The notes beneath the pieces are model-generated. The model worked only from the letters and a program-made list of their open reading frames with translations. It had not been told where the DNA came from and did not search any database. The translations under genes were made by a program, and so were the position numbers. A DNA stretch of 64,000 bases, taken from the NCBI RefSeq assembly GCF_001702265.1, contig NZ_MAUE01000034.1:1-64000 (forward strand), written 5' to 3'. The number at the start of each line of letters is the position of its first letter. The stretch's first letter is position 1. The DNA is from Pseudomonas aylmerensis. GTDB taxonomy: Bacteria > Pseudomonadota > Gammaproteobacteria > Pseudomonadales > Pseudomonadaceae. Of this stretch, positions 18,122-27,208 are shown piece by piece.

Positions 18122-18829
18122 TCAACTCTGGGGTGTATGTACCGTCAGGCCACGAGCTGCCAATGCCCCCAATACCCCGCCGACCATCGGCGCCAGCCAG
18201 AACAACCACAACTGCGCAATGTACTCACCGCCGGCGAACAACGCCGGGCCGGTGCTGCGCGCGGGGTTGACCGAGGTGTTGGTCACCGGGATCAGGACCA
18301 GGTGAATCAGGGTCAGCGCCAGGCCGATGGCAATCGGCGCAAAGCCTGCGGGCGCGCCCGGCGCGGTCACGCGCATGATGATCAGCACAAAGAAGAACGT
18401 GGCGATCACTTCGGCCAGCAGTGCAGCCTTCATGTCGAACAGGCCCGGGCTCAGCTCGCCGTAGCCGTTGGCAGCAAAGCCGCCCATCTCGAAACCGGGT
18501 TGACCGTTGGCAATCACATACAGCGCCGCTGCAGCCGCAATGGCGCCAACCACTTGCGCCGCGATATAGGGCAGCACTTTCCCCCCGCACAGGCGGCGCC
18601 CGGCCCAGAGGCCGAGGGTCACCGCCGGGTTGAAATGCCCACCGGAGATACCGCCCACCGCGTAGGCCATCGTCAACACGGTCAGGCCGAACGCCAGTGA
18701 CACGCCGGCGAAGCCAATCCCCAACCCGGGGAACGCAGCCGCCAGAATGGCGCTGCCACATCCGCCGAAAGTCAGCCAGAAGGTTCCGAGGAATTCTGCG
18801 GTCAAACGTCTTTGCACAAGTGACTCCAT
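18122..18829 (-). CDS. aqpZ: Aquaporin Z
   Basis: A 235-residue MIP-family channel with six membrane segments and two half-helices. The first NPA motif is in SGGHFNPAVTLGLWAGRR and the second in TNTSVNPARSTGPALFAGG. The selectivity-filter arginine follows the second NPA, and the overall pattern is that of AqpZ rather than GlpF. It should carry water across the inner membrane. The N-terminus matches family starts. Confidence 0.93.
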   Translation of the reverse strand: MESLVQRRLTAEFLGTFWLTFGGCGSAILAAAFPGLGIGFAGVSLAFGLTVLTMAYAVGGISGGHFNPAVTLGLWAGRRLCGGKVLPYIAAQVVGAIAAAAALYVIANGQPGFEMGGFAANGYGELSPGLFDMKAALLAEVIATFFFVLIIMRVTAPGAPAGFAPIAIGLALTLIHLVLIPVTNTSVNPARSTGPALFAGGEYIAQLWLFWLAPMVGGVLGALAARGLTVHTPQS

Positions 18830-18927
18830 TGCTGTTCAGGTGCCGTCACCACAGGACGTGGGCGGTCCTGGGCGACGGTAGCAATGGGCATCATGGCGCC
18901 CTGTAAGACTTGTCTGGTTTTAGCGTT

Positions 18928-20118
18928 TTACCGCGGGGTCGCGGGCACACCCGTGCCGAACCGACGAATCGCCAGGCAATAGCCGATCAACGCCACCGCC
19001 GCCAGCAAGCCGCCCGCCGCGCCGATCCAGGCAAAGCCGAAGTGGCTGCCGACCCAGCTGCCCATCAGCGCACCGCCGCCGATACCGATGTTGTAGATGC
19101 CGGAGAACATCGCCATCGCCACGTCGGTGGCGTCCGGCGCGAGGACCAGCACCTTGGATTGCATGGCCAGGCCGAAGCCCATGATCGCCATGCCCCAGAA
19201 CACGCTGAGGATCACCAGGTAGGATTCGGCGCCGCTCAACGGCAGCAGCAGCGACAGGCACGCCGCCAGCAGGAACACCGCGCCGACCACGAACACGTGG
19301 GGGTTGAAGCGGTGCACCAGGCTGAACAGCAGCGAACCAATGATGCCCGCGCCGCCGAACACCAGCAGGATCAGGGTGACCGCGCTGCCGCTCATGCCGG
19401 CCACGCCTTCGACGAAGGGTTCGATATAGCTGTAGGCGGTGAATTGCGCGGTGACGGTCATGGCCGTGAGCACGTACAGCGCCACCAGCGCCGGACGCTT
19501 GAACAGCAGCGGCAGGCTGCGCAGGGAGCCGGAGTTCTGGCTCGGCAACGGCGGCAAGGTGCGCGCCAGCCAGAACACCAGGGCAGCAGCGAAGGCGCCG
19601 ATGACCAGGAAGGTCGTGCGCCAGCCCATGGCTTCGCCGAGCAGGCGGCCCAGCGGAATGCCCAGAACCATCGCCAGCGAGGTGCCGGTGGCGAGCAAGC
19701 CCAGCGCCTGCACCTGCTTGCCTTCCGGCGCCAGGCGCACGGCCAGGGACGCGGTGATCGACCAGAACAGCGCATGGGACAAGGCGATGCCGACCCGGCT
19801 GAGCATCAGGATGCCGAAGCTGGTGGCCACGCTGGAAAGAATATGGCTGGCGATAAACATGCCGAACAGCACGATCAGCAACTTGCGCCGCTCGACGTTG
19901 CGGGTCAGCAGCATCACCGGCAGCGAGGTCAGCGACACGATCCACGCATAGATGGTGAGCATCAGGCCGACACTGGCGATGGGCATGTCGAAGCTGGCGC
20001 CAATGGCGCTGAGCAGCCCCACGGGCACGAATTCGGTGGTGTTGAACACAAACGCGGCCAGCGCCAGGGCGATGACCGGTTGCCAGTTGGCTTGGGGGGT
20101 TGCGGCTGAAATGCTCAT
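18928..20118 (-). CDS. MFS sugar efflux transporter (SotB-like)
   Basis: A 396-residue twelve-helix major facilitator. Seen: AAFVFNTTEFVPVGLLSAI at the N-terminus, IYAWIVSLTSLPVMLLTRNVERRKLL with the loop 2-3 region, and LGIPLGRLLGEAMGWRTTF. This matches the SotB/YdeA group that exports arabinose and IPTG-like sugars. The ATG at 20118 is preferred to one 10 residues upstream because it begins the family-typical short cytoplasmic tail. It may relieve sugar stress but the true substrate is unknown. Confidence 0.85.
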   Translation of the reverse strand: MSISAATPQANWQPVIALALAAFVFNTTEFVPVGLLSAIGASFDMPIASVGLMLTIYAWIVSLTSLPVMLLTRNVERRKLLIVLFGMFIASHILSSVATSFGILMLSRVGIALSHALFWSITASLAVRLAPEGKQVQALGLLATGTSLAMVLGIPLGRLLGEAMGWRTTFLVIGAFAAALVFWLARTLPPLPSQNSGSLRSLPLLFKRPALVALYVLTAMTVTAQFTAYSYIEPFVEGVAGMSGSAVTLILLVFGGAGIIGSLLFSLVHRFNPHVFVVGAVFLLAACLSLLLPLSGAESYLVILSVFWGMAIMGFGLAMQSKVLVLAPDATDVAMAMFSGIYNIGIGGGALMGSWVGSHFGFAWIGAAGGLLAAVALIGYCLAIRRFGTGVPATPR

Positions 20119-20241
20119 TGAAGGGCGAGGTACTCTGGCGATGATCAAGCGGCCACCCAGGACAAGCGCCGCCGCCGAGCATTCTATAGGTTTCTCGGCC
20201 GGCTGTTGACGCCCATCCCCCTCAAAATACCCTCAGCGGGG

Positions 20242-20604
20242 TCACGGTAAGGTCATGGTCACCACGTAGTTCCCCGACCGAATCGGCTTGCCGGCGCCAT
20301 CGACGAGCACATAGCGCTGGCCGTAATACCGCCCGTTGCCACTGTCCGCGACCAGCAGCACGTGGGCCGCGTCGACACTGGCCACCGGCGCCACACCGCG
20401 TACATCGAAGTGGCTGCCGCGGCTGGCGACGGCACACTCGTGCAATTCCATCACCGCGCCACTGTGCGTATTTGTCGCACACCCGCCTTCGACGATACTG
20501 CCGTGGAACTCAATGCTGCCCTGCCCCACGATCTGCGCGGCGCCGCACGTACTCGCCCAGACACCCAGGAGGCCTGCCATTACCGAAAGACGCTTGACGC
20601 TCAT
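20242..20604 (-). CDS. Small secreted type 1 fimbrillin-like protein
   Basis: A 120-residue protein with a signal peptide (residues 1-23, ending CGAA before QIVGQGS). Its mature part begins GSIEFHGSIVEGGC, the beta-strand-plus-cysteine start seen in chaperone-usher pilin subunits, and ends in an alternating hydrophobic strand (YVVTMTLP). Two further cysteines are near C-T-N and E-C-A. The start at 20604 has AAGGAGTG 6 bases upstream. No usher or chaperone is nearby, so a pilus role is uncertain; it could be a stand-alone pilin-fold protein. Confidence 0.65.
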   Translation of the reverse strand: MSVKRLSVMAGLLGVWASTCGAAQIVGQGSIEFHGSIVEGGCATNTHSGAVMELHECAVASRGSHFDVRGVAPVASVDAAHVLLVADSGNGRYYGQRYVLVDGAGKPIRSGNYVVTMTLP

Positions 20605-20690
20605 GTCGACACTCCTTATTGGGCTCTTACCCACTAAGTCGTCTGCCCGGGCGTTAACTTGAGGCGCCGCGTCCAAAGGTTTGCGCTAGA

Positions 20691-21689
20691 TCAAGGATCC
20701 ACCTGCCCCATCATCTCGGGAATGCTTTCCGGGCGCTTGGCATAGCGCTGGGCCAGCGCCGCGCAGACCATCAACTGGATCTGGTGAAACAGCATCAGCG
20801 GCAGGATCAGCACCCCCATGGTCGCCCCGGCGAACAACACCTGGGCCATCGGTACGCCGGTCGCCAGGCTCTTCTTCGAGCCACAGAACAGGATGGTGAT
20901 GCGGTCTTCCTGGTTGAAACCAAAGGCCTTGCCCAACAGCGTCGACGCCACCAGCACCAGGCCGAGCAACACGCAGCAGGCGACAACCAGGCCGCCCAGT
21001 TCCCACAGCGGGATCTGGTGCCAGATGCCTTCGTTGACCGCTTCGCTGAACGCGCCGTACACCACCAGCAGGATCGAGCCCTGGTCGACGAACTTCAGCC
21101 AGGATTTATTGCGGCCCACCCACGCGCCGATCCAGCGGCGGGCGATCTGCCCGGCGACAAACGGCAGCAGCAATTGCACGCTGATTTTGAGGATCGCATC
21201 GACCGTGGAGCCGCCGTCGCCGTGCACGTTGAGCAGCAAGGTCACCAGCAACGGCGTGAGGAAGATGCCGAACAGGCTGGAGGCCGCCGCGCTGCAGATC
21301 GCCGCAGGGATATTGCCGCGCGCCAGCGAGGTGAAGGCAATCGCCGATTGCACCGTGGCCGGCAAGGCGCAAAGGTAGAGCATGCCCATGTACAGGTCTT
21401 TGCCGATCAGCGGCGAGAGCAGCGGCTTGAGCGCCAGGCCCAGCAGCGGAAACAGTACGAAGGTCAGGCTGAACACCAGCAAGTGCAGGCGCCAGTGCCC
21501 CGCACCGGCCACGATGGCCTGGCGCGACAGCTTGGCGCCATGCAGGAAGAACAGCAGCGCGATGGCCAGGTTGGTGACCCAGCCGAAGGCCACGGCAGTC
21601 TGGCCGCTGGCGGGCAGCAGGGAGGCGAGGATCACCGTGGCGATCAGCGTCAGGGTGAAGTTGTCGGGCAGAAAACGGGGGCGAGTCAT
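20691..21689 (-). CDS. Bile acid:sodium symporter family (SBF-like) transporter
   Basis: A 332-residue integral membrane protein with nine or ten hydrophobic segments, of the SBF-like/YfeH group. Seen: LFFLHGAKLSRQAIVAG, PATVQSAIAFTSLARGN and FCGSKKSLATGVPMA, which are the group's conserved transmembrane and crossover motifs. Its natural substrate is unknown. Divergent from an AraC regulator (85-base gap), which is likely to control it. Confidence 0.85.
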   Translation of the reverse strand: MTRPRFLPDNFTLTLIATVILASLLPASGQTAVAFGWVTNLAIALLFFLHGAKLSRQAIVAGAGHWRLHLLVFSLTFVLFPLLGLALKPLLSPLIGKDLYMGMLYLCALPATVQSAIAFTSLARGNIPAAICSAAASSLFGIFLTPLLVTLLLNVHGDGGSTVDAILKISVQLLLPFVAGQIARRWIGAWVGRNKSWLKFVDQGSILLVVYGAFSEAVNEGIWHQIPLWELGGLVVACCVLLGLVLVASTLLGKAFGFNQEDRITILFCGSKKSLATGVPMAQVLFAGATMGVLILPLMLFHQIQLMVCAALAQRYAKRPESIPEMMGQVDP

Positions 21690-21774
21690 AAGCGGATCTT
21701 CCGGGGGTTGCCAAGAGCGTCATCGCGACTCTAACGTAACGGCCTGTTACCGACTAACGCCAATGAGCCAGTAA

Positions 21775-22563
21775 ATGCCGCCTAAAGGACATGCCAACAC
21801 CGTGCGCCGCAGCGTGCCCGGGCTTTCCAGCCTGCCACGGCCGGTGTATGGCCGTACCGAATCGCTGCCCAACCGCGCACTGACGCGTCGGCACAGCCAC
21901 CCGTGGGTGCAATTGTCCTACGCGATCTCCGGGGTGCTGGAGATCCAGACCAGCGTCGGCCGCTTCGTCGCCCCGCCGCAACGCGCGGTGTGGATCCCGG
22001 CGGGCATGCCGCACCGGGTATTCAGCTCGCCGCACACGGAGATGCGCAGTTTGTACCTCGATTGCAGCGTCACCACCTGGGCGGCGGAGCGTTGCCAGGT
22101 GCTGGAGGTGAGCAACCTGTTGCGCGAGTTAATCCGCAGCTTCAGTGAACTGCCAGTGGAGTACGCCGAGGATGGCCCGGACGGTCGGCTGGCCCAGGTG
22201 GTGCTCGACCAACTGGCGGCAGCGCCGCAGGTCGACCTGATGCTGCCATTGCCCCACGACCCACGCCTGCGCCAGATCTACCGCAGCCTCAACCTGCACC
22301 CGGAACAGCAGACTACCCTGGGGCAGTGGAGCCAGAAGCTGGGCGTCAGCGAGAAAACCCTCAGCCGTTTGTTCTTGAGGGACACCGGCCTGACGTTCCG
22401 GGCCTGGCGCCAGCGCCTGAGGCTATTGACCGCCCTGCCCGCCCTTGAGCAAGGCGAGCGGGTGACGGATGTGGCGCTGGGCTGTGGCTACGAATCCACC
22501 TCGGCATTCATCAATGCGTTTCGACAGCAGTTTGACGCGACGCCCGGTGAGTTCTTTCGCTGA
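21775..22563 (+). CDS. AraC-family transcriptional regulator with N-terminal cupin
   Basis: A 262-residue regulator. An N-terminal cupin (HSHPWVQLSYAISGVLEI and PAGMPHRVFSS, about residues 40-85) is followed by a C-terminal AraC domain with LGQWSQKLGVSEKTLSRLF and VALGCGYESTSAFINAF. The last 24 codons and the following REP element are repeated three more times downstream. The first copy is the intact one because only it is in frame with the full protein. It probably controls the divergent transporter gene. Confidence 0.9.
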   Translation: MPPKGHANTVRRSVPGLSSLPRPVYGRTESLPNRALTRRHSHPWVQLSYAISGVLEIQTSVGRFVAPPQRAVWIPAGMPHRVFSSPHTEMRSLYLDCSVTTWAAERCQVLEVSNLLRELIRSFSELPVEYAEDGPDGRLAQVVLDQLAAAPQVDLMLPLPHDPRLRQIYRSLNLHPEQQTTLGQWSQKLGVSEKTLSRLFLRDTGLTFRAWRQRLRLLTALPALEQGERVTDVALGCGYESTSAFINAFRQQFDATPGEFFR

Positions 22564-23340
22564 CCATGAGGTGAAGGAGATCCAAATGTGGGAGCGGGCT
22601 TGCCCGCGAAAGCGGTGTGTCAGTCGACCTCTGCAGTGGCTGATCCAGCGTATTCGCGGGCAAGCCCGCTCCCACATTTTGACATTGCCTGTGTCTGCCA
22701 GGCATACGAGTCCACCTCGGCATTCATCAATGCGTTTCGACAACAGTTTGATGCGACGCCCGGTGAGTTCTTTCGCTGACCATGAGGTGAAGGAGATCCA
22801 AAAGTGGGAGCGGGCTTGCTCGCGAAAGCGGTGTGTCAGTCGACCTCTGCAGTGGCTGATCCAGCGTATTCGCGAGCAAGCCCGCTCCCACATTTTGACA
22901 TTGCATGTATCTGCCAGGCATACGAGCCCACCTCGGCATTCATCAATGCATTTCGACAGCAGTTTGATGCGACGCCCGGTGAGTTCTTTCGCTGACTATA
23001 AGGTGAAGGAGATCCAAAAGTGGGAGCGGGCTTGCCCGCGAAAGCGGTGTGTCAGTCGACCTCTGCAGTGGCTGATCCAGCGTATTCGCGGGCAAGCCCG
23101 CTCCCACATTTTGACATTGCCTGTGTCTGCCAGGCATACGAGTCCACCTCGGCATTCATCAATGCGTTTCGCCAGCAGTTTGATGCGACGCCCGGCGAGT
23201 TCTTTCGCTGACTATAAGGTGAAGGAGATCCAAGTGTGGGAGCGGGCTTGCCCGCGAAAGCGGTGTGTCAGTCGACCTCTGCAGTGGCTGATCCAGCGTA
23301 TTCGCGAGCAAGCCCGCTCCCACATTTTGAATTGCATGTG
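22489..23340. repeat. 216-bp tandem array: AraC 3' end plus REP palindrome, four units
   Basis: REP palindromes (GTGGGAGCGGGCTTGC and inverse) begin at 22588, 22804, 23020 and 23236, exactly 216 bp apart. The AraC tail starting TACGA(A/G)TCCACCTCGGC recurs at 22489, 22705, 22921 and 23137, again every 216 bp. Each unit ends with a TGTCTGCCAGGCA segment matching the very end of the convergent hydrolase gene (TGTCTGCTAGGCAGACG at 23339). The copied tails still encode YESTSAFINAF..GEFFR and a stop. Confidence 0.92.
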
Positions 23341-23344
23341 TCTG

Positions 23345-24580
23345 CTAGGCAGACGCCTTGGCCAGGATCGCCTGGAGCAACACGTCCGCCCCCGCCGTCG
23401 ACCATTCGGGGGAAATTTCTTCCGCCTCGTTGTGGCTGAGCCCGTCCACGCAGGGCACGAAGATCATCGCGGTCGGCGCTACCTGGTTCAGGTAGCAGGC
23501 GTCATGCCCGGCGCCGGAGATCATCGGCCGCTGGCTGTAGCCGAGCTTTTCCGCGCTGGCCCGGACCACCTCGACACAGTCAGCGTCGAAGGCAATCGGC
23601 GCGTACTGGAAAATCTGCTTCACGCTGTGCTGCAAGCCAATCCCTGCGGCGATGCGTGCCACGGCGTCGCGCAATTGCTGATCCTGGCGTGCCAGCACCG
23701 CTTCGTCCGGGTGGCGAAACTCCACGCTGAAAAACACCCGCCCCGGCACTACGTTGCGCGAGTTGGGGAAGATGTTCGCCATGCCCACCGTCGCCCGTCC
23801 TTCGGCGCCCTGCTCCAGGCCCAGGCCATTGACGGCCTCGACCACCCGGGCGAAACCGAGCAGCGCATCCAGGCGATGGTCCATCGGCGTGGTGCCGGCG
23901 TGGGCGCTGCGCCCGCTCAATTCGACTTCGTACCAGCGCTGGCCCTGGGCGCCGGTGACGACACCGATGGTGATGCCTTGGGCTTCGAGAATCGGGCCTT
24001 GTTCGATATGCAGTTCGAACGCGGCATGCACGGCCTGACCGCCGACCGGATGGGGCCCGGCATAGCCGATCTGCTGCAAGGCCTCGCCAATGGTCACACC
24101 GGCCTTGTCCGCCCGGGACAGCCCGTATTCCAGGTCGAACACGCCAGCGTAGACCCCGGAAGAAATCATCGCCGGAGCAAAGCGCGAGCCTTCTTCGTTG
24201 GTCCAGTTGACCACCTCGATGGGGCGCTCGGTTTCGATGCCCAGGTCATTCAGGGTCCGCAGCACTTCCACACCGGCGAGCACGCCATAGATGCCGTCGT
24301 ACTTGCCGCCAAAGGGTTGCGAGTCGCCATGCGAGCCGGTCAGCACCGGCGCCAGGTCATCATGTTTGCCGGCGCGGCGCGCAAAGATATTGCCCATGGC
24401 GTCGACCCGCACCGTGCAGCCGGCGGCTTCGCACCACTGCACGAAGAGGTCGCGGCCACGACGGTCTTCGTCGGTCAGCGCCAGGCGCGAGACGCCGCCC
24501 TTTTCGGTGGCGCCGATCTGCGCCATTTCCATCAGCGATGCCCACAGGCGTTCGCCATTGACCCGCGCCAGGTTACTCAT
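23345..24580 (-). CDS. Zn-dependent N-carbamoyl-L-amino-acid hydrolase (AtcC-like)
   Basis: A 411-residue M20-family hydrolase of the hydantoinase/carbamoylase group (also called allantoate amidohydrolase-like). Seen: GSHGDSQPFGGKYDGIYGVL with metal-binding His/Asp, NEEGSRFAP with Glu-Glu, ELHIEQGPIL, GRSAHAGTTPMDHRLDAL and a C-terminal SGAGHDACYLN. It releases CO2 and ammonia from an N-carbamoyl amino acid. The adjacent ATC hydrolase makes N-carbamoyl-L-cysteine, so that is the probable substrate. The start at 24580 overlaps the upstream gene by 8 bases. Confidence 0.87.
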   Translation of the reverse strand: MSNLARVNGERLWASLMEMAQIGATEKGGVSRLALTDEDRRGRDLFVQWCEAAGCTVRVDAMGNIFARRAGKHDDLAPVLTGSHGDSQPFGGKYDGIYGVLAGVEVLRTLNDLGIETERPIEVVNWTNEEGSRFAPAMISSGVYAGVFDLEYGLSRADKAGVTIGEALQQIGYAGPHPVGGQAVHAAFELHIEQGPILEAQGITIGVVTGAQGQRWYEVELSGRSAHAGTTPMDHRLDALLGFARVVEAVNGLGLEQGAEGRATVGMANIFPNSRNVVPGRVFFSVEFRHPDEAVLARQDQQLRDAVARIAAGIGLQHSVKQIFQYAPIAFDADCVEVVRASAEKLGYSQRPMISGAGHDACYLNQVAPTAMIFVPCVDGLSHNEAEEISPEWSTAGADVLLQAILAKASA

Positions 24581-25055
24581 GGGGTTTGGCCCGATAGCGG
24601 AAATCACAGTGGTGCGCGCCGCCCATGATGGTCTGGGTGCGGGTCAGTTCGATGTCCGGGTTGTAGCCGACGATAAACAACTCGTCGCGGTTGCACGACA
24701 ACAAGTGGCCGATCTCGCCCAGGCCCATCTCGTGGTACATCTCGGCGTAGCGGCAGCGCTTGACGTCGTAGTCATAGTGCTCGGCATCGCTGGCGATGAT
24801 CTCGACCTTGAGTGCGTCGTCCTTTTCCCACAGCACTTGCAGTTCGACAAAACTCTTGAGGTCGGCGCCCTGCTCTTCCAGCGCGGCAAAATGCTTGCCG
24901 GCCTGAATCGCCGCGTTGCCAACGGCCTCGCCGATCACGGCGGCGGCAAAGGTCTTGCCCTGCTCGCGCACCAGGATCTCGTAGATCGGCTTGATGATTT
25001 CGGCTTCGATCCGCCGCCGGGCAAGAATGCCCAGTTCACCTTCCAGATTGCTCAT
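24573..25055 (-). CDS. L-2-amino-thiazoline-4-carboxylic acid hydrolase
   Basis: A 160-residue protein of the ATC hydrolase family. Seen: RRIEAEIIKPIYEILVREQG, CRYAEMYHEMGLGEIGHLLS and the family's conserved C-RDE segment (SCNRDELFIVGYNPDIELTR). It hydrolyses ATC to N-carbamoyl-L-cysteine in the cytoplasm, the first of two steps to L-cysteine. AGGAGG lies upstream of the ATG at 25055. It precedes and overlaps the carbamoylase gene. Together with the five ABC transporter genes upstream it forms an uptake-and-hydrolysis operon. Confidence 0.87.
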   Translation of the reverse strand: MSNLEGELGILARRRIEAEIIKPIYEILVREQGKTFAAAVIGEAVGNAAIQAGKHFAALEEQGADLKSFVELQVLWEKDDALKVEIIASDAEHYDYDVKRCRYAEMYHEMGLGEIGHLLSCNRDELFIVGYNPDIELTRTQTIMGGAHHCDFRYRAKPHE

Positions 25056-25115
25056 TGTGTGCCTCCGTCAGCTCCACAAAACCTATTGATTGCCCCCACA
25101 CTGAGAGGCTTTTCC

Positions 25116-25248
25116 GTGGCGAGCGGGCTTGCCCCGCGTTGGGCTGCAAAGCAGCCCCAATAAGCACGCCGCGCTGTCTCAGATACGCCTCGGCAGCTGA
25201 TTTGGCGGCGGCTTCGCCACCCAACGCGGGACAAGCCCACTCACCACA
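25116..25248. repeat. Single REP-type palindrome of the GTGGTGAGCGGG family
   Basis: The left arm GTGGCGAGCGGGCTTGCC at 25116 pairs with the inverted right arm ending TCACCACA at about 25248. A nested inner hairpin (GGGCTGC/GCAGCCC and GGCTTCGCC) lies between. It fills the gap between the binding-protein gene and the ATC hydrolase gene and is present once, unlike the six arrays. Confidence 0.75.
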
Positions 25249-25277
25249 CCAGCAGTTCGCCGGCCAGACGTCGGCGG

Positions 25278-26417
25278 TTATTGACCGCCTGCCACACTTA
25301 CCGGCTGCCATTGATTGGCCTTGACCTGGTAAACGGTGAACGACGGTTTCTTCAAGTTACCCTCGGCATCGAAGGCAATAGTGCCGGTCACGCCCGGGTA
25401 ACTGATGGCGCGCAGCACCGGCAGGTACTTCTGCGGATCCACCGAATCGGCCTTTTCAATCGCCGCCACCAGCACGCCGACGCCGTCGTAGGCAAACGGC
25501 GCGTGCAGTTCGATATTGGTTTTGTAGCGTTCTTTATAGGCCTGTTCGAACGCCTTGCCACCCGGCATCTGTGCAACCGCCAGGCCCGGCTCCAGGGCTA
25601 TGACGCCCTCGCCTTCGTTCTGCGCCAGTTGCAGGAAGGTCTGGCTGACAAACCCGCCGGCCCCCATCAACGGTGCCTTGATGCCTAACTGCTTGATGCG
25701 TCGGGCCAGCGGCGCGGCCTGGGCGTCAACGCCGCCGAAGAAGATCAGGTCGGGGTTCTGGCTGCGGATGTTGGTAAGCACCGCGCTGAAGTCGATGGTC
25801 TTGTCGTCGACATATTCACGGGCAACCACCTTGGCGCCCCCGGCCTGGATGGATTTGACGAACTGGTCCGCCAGGCCCTGGCCGAAGGCGGTGCGGTCGT
25901 CGATCACGGCAATGCGCTGCGCCTTGAGCGTGTTCAAGGCATAGGCGCCGGCCACCTGACCGCCATCGTCGTCATGGCCCATGATGCGGAAACTGGTGTC
26001 AAAACCCTGCTGCGTGTAGGCATGCCCCGTGGCCACCGGCGCGACCTGGGCGATGCCGGCGTCGTGGTACACCCGCGCCGCCGGAATGCTGGTGCCGGTA
26101 TTCCAGTGACCGACCACGCCGACCACGCCCTCATCCACCAGGCGCTGGGCGACGGTCACGGCTGTGCGCGGGTCAGACTGGTCGTCTTCGGACACCAGCT
26201 TGAAAGTCACCGCTTCACCGTTGATCTTCGGGTGCTGGGCGTTGGCCCGGTCGATGGCCAGTTGCGCGCCATTTTCCAGGTCTTTGCCGATCCGCGCGGA
26301 CGGGCCGGTCAGCGGGCCCGCCAAGCCAATCAACACGGTCTGGTCGGCCTGGGCCACGGCGCTTGCCAGGCTGCTCAGGGCCAGGCCTATCAATACGGTT
26401 TGCTTCAAAGTCTTCAT
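25278..26417 (-). CDS. Branched-chain amino acid-type ABC transporter substrate-binding protein
   Basis: A 379-residue periplasmic binding protein of the LivK family. Seen: a signal peptide (residues 1-24, ending AQA before DQTVLIGLAGPLTGP), VVGHWNTGTSIPAARVYHDA with ligand-contact Ser/Thr positions, and IFFGGVDAQAAPLARRI. It follows LivF in the operon and precedes the ATC hydrolase gene after a REP element, so the ligand may be ATC or a related thiazoline or ureido compound rather than leucine. That is inference from context. Confidence 0.88.
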   Translation of the reverse strand: MKTLKQTVLIGLALSSLASAVAQADQTVLIGLAGPLTGPSARIGKDLENGAQLAIDRANAQHPKINGEAVTFKLVSEDDQSDPRTAVTVAQRLVDEGVVGVVGHWNTGTSIPAARVYHDAGIAQVAPVATGHAYTQQGFDTSFRIMGHDDDGGQVAGAYALNTLKAQRIAVIDDRTAFGQGLADQFVKSIQAGGAKVVAREYVDDKTIDFSAVLTNIRSQNPDLIFFGGVDAQAAPLARRIKQLGIKAPLMGAGGFVSQTFLQLAQNEGEGVIALEPGLAVAQMPGGKAFEQAYKERYKTNIELHAPFAYDGVGVLVAAIEKADSVDPQKYLPVLRAISYPGVTGTIAFDAEGNLKKPSFTVYQVKANQWQPVSVAGGQ

Positions 26418-26485
26418 CAGTCGTTCCTGTGTCTTTTCGGGCGGGTCGAAACACGCCGGGCGTCCGGTAGCGTCATGGTTGGGTT

Positions 26486-27208
26486 CTATTCACCGAGGTA
26501 GGCGCTGCGCACCTCGGGGTGTTCAAGCAATGCGGCGGACGGACCGACAAGGCTGATGCGCCCGGTGTCCATCACGTACGCGCGGTCGGTGACCTGCAGC
26601 GCCAGCCGAGCGTTCTGCTCCACCAGCAACAACGTCATGCCCTGGCGGCAGACGTCGTCGATCACCTGGAAGATCTTCTCGACCATGATCGGCGCCAGGC
26701 CCATGGACGGCTCATCGAGGATCAGCAGGCGCGGGCGCGACAGCAGCGCACGGGCCAGGGCGAGCATCTGTTGCTCACCGCCTGACAGCAGCCCGGCGGA
26801 CTGTTGCAGGCGCTCTTCGAGGCGCGGGAAGTGTTCGAACAATTGGCGCATTTCACGCTGCACCTGCGCGTGGTCGCGGCGCACAAAAGCGCCGGCCTGC
26901 AGGTTTTCCAGCACACTCATCCGCGCAAAAATCCCGCGCCCTTCCGGCACCATGGCGATACCCTGGCGCAGCAGTTGGTCCGGTGCCTGGCCTCGAATCG
27001 AGCGCCCGGCAAACCGGATCGTGCCCTTGGCGGCCGGCAGCAGGCCGGTCAACGCCTTGAGGCTGGAGGTCTTGCCGGCGCCATTGGCACCGATCAGCGT
27101 CACGCGTTCGCCTTCGGCGATCTGCAGGTCCAGGGACTTGACCGCCTCGATCGCGCCGTAGCGCACCTGCAAACCGTCGACGTGCAACAGGGCTTCAGAC
27201 ATGTGCAC
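26486..27208 (-). CDS. Branched-chain amino acid-type ABC transporter ATP-binding protein (LivF-like)
   Basis: A 240-residue nucleotide-binding domain. Seen: Walker A GANGAGKTS, Q-loop region, LSGGEQQMLALARALL signature, Walker B LLILDEPSMGLAP and the H-loop equivalent in VEQNA. This fits LivF. ATG at 27208 or 27202 are both possible; the former overlaps the LivG stop by 14 bases. It works with LivG as an ATPase pair. Confidence 0.88.
   Translation of the reverse strand: MHMSEALLHVDGLQVRYGAIEAVKSLDLQIAEGERVTLIGANGAGKTSSLKALTGLLPAAKGTIRFAGRSIRGQAPDQLLRQGIAMVPEGRGIFARMSVLENLQAGAFVRRDHAQVQREMRQLFEHFPRLEERLQQSAGLLSGGEQQMLALARALLSRPRLLILDEPSMGLAPIMVEKIFQVIDDVCRQGMTLLLVEQNARLALQVTDRAYVMDTGRISLVGPSAALLEHPEVRSAYLGE

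Noticed and set aside
22469..24628. 719-codon plus-strand frame through the AraC-tail array and the hydrolase gene
   Set aside because: It is a periodic frame over the 216-bp array and antisense to a clear M20 hydrolase; no ribosome-binding site.
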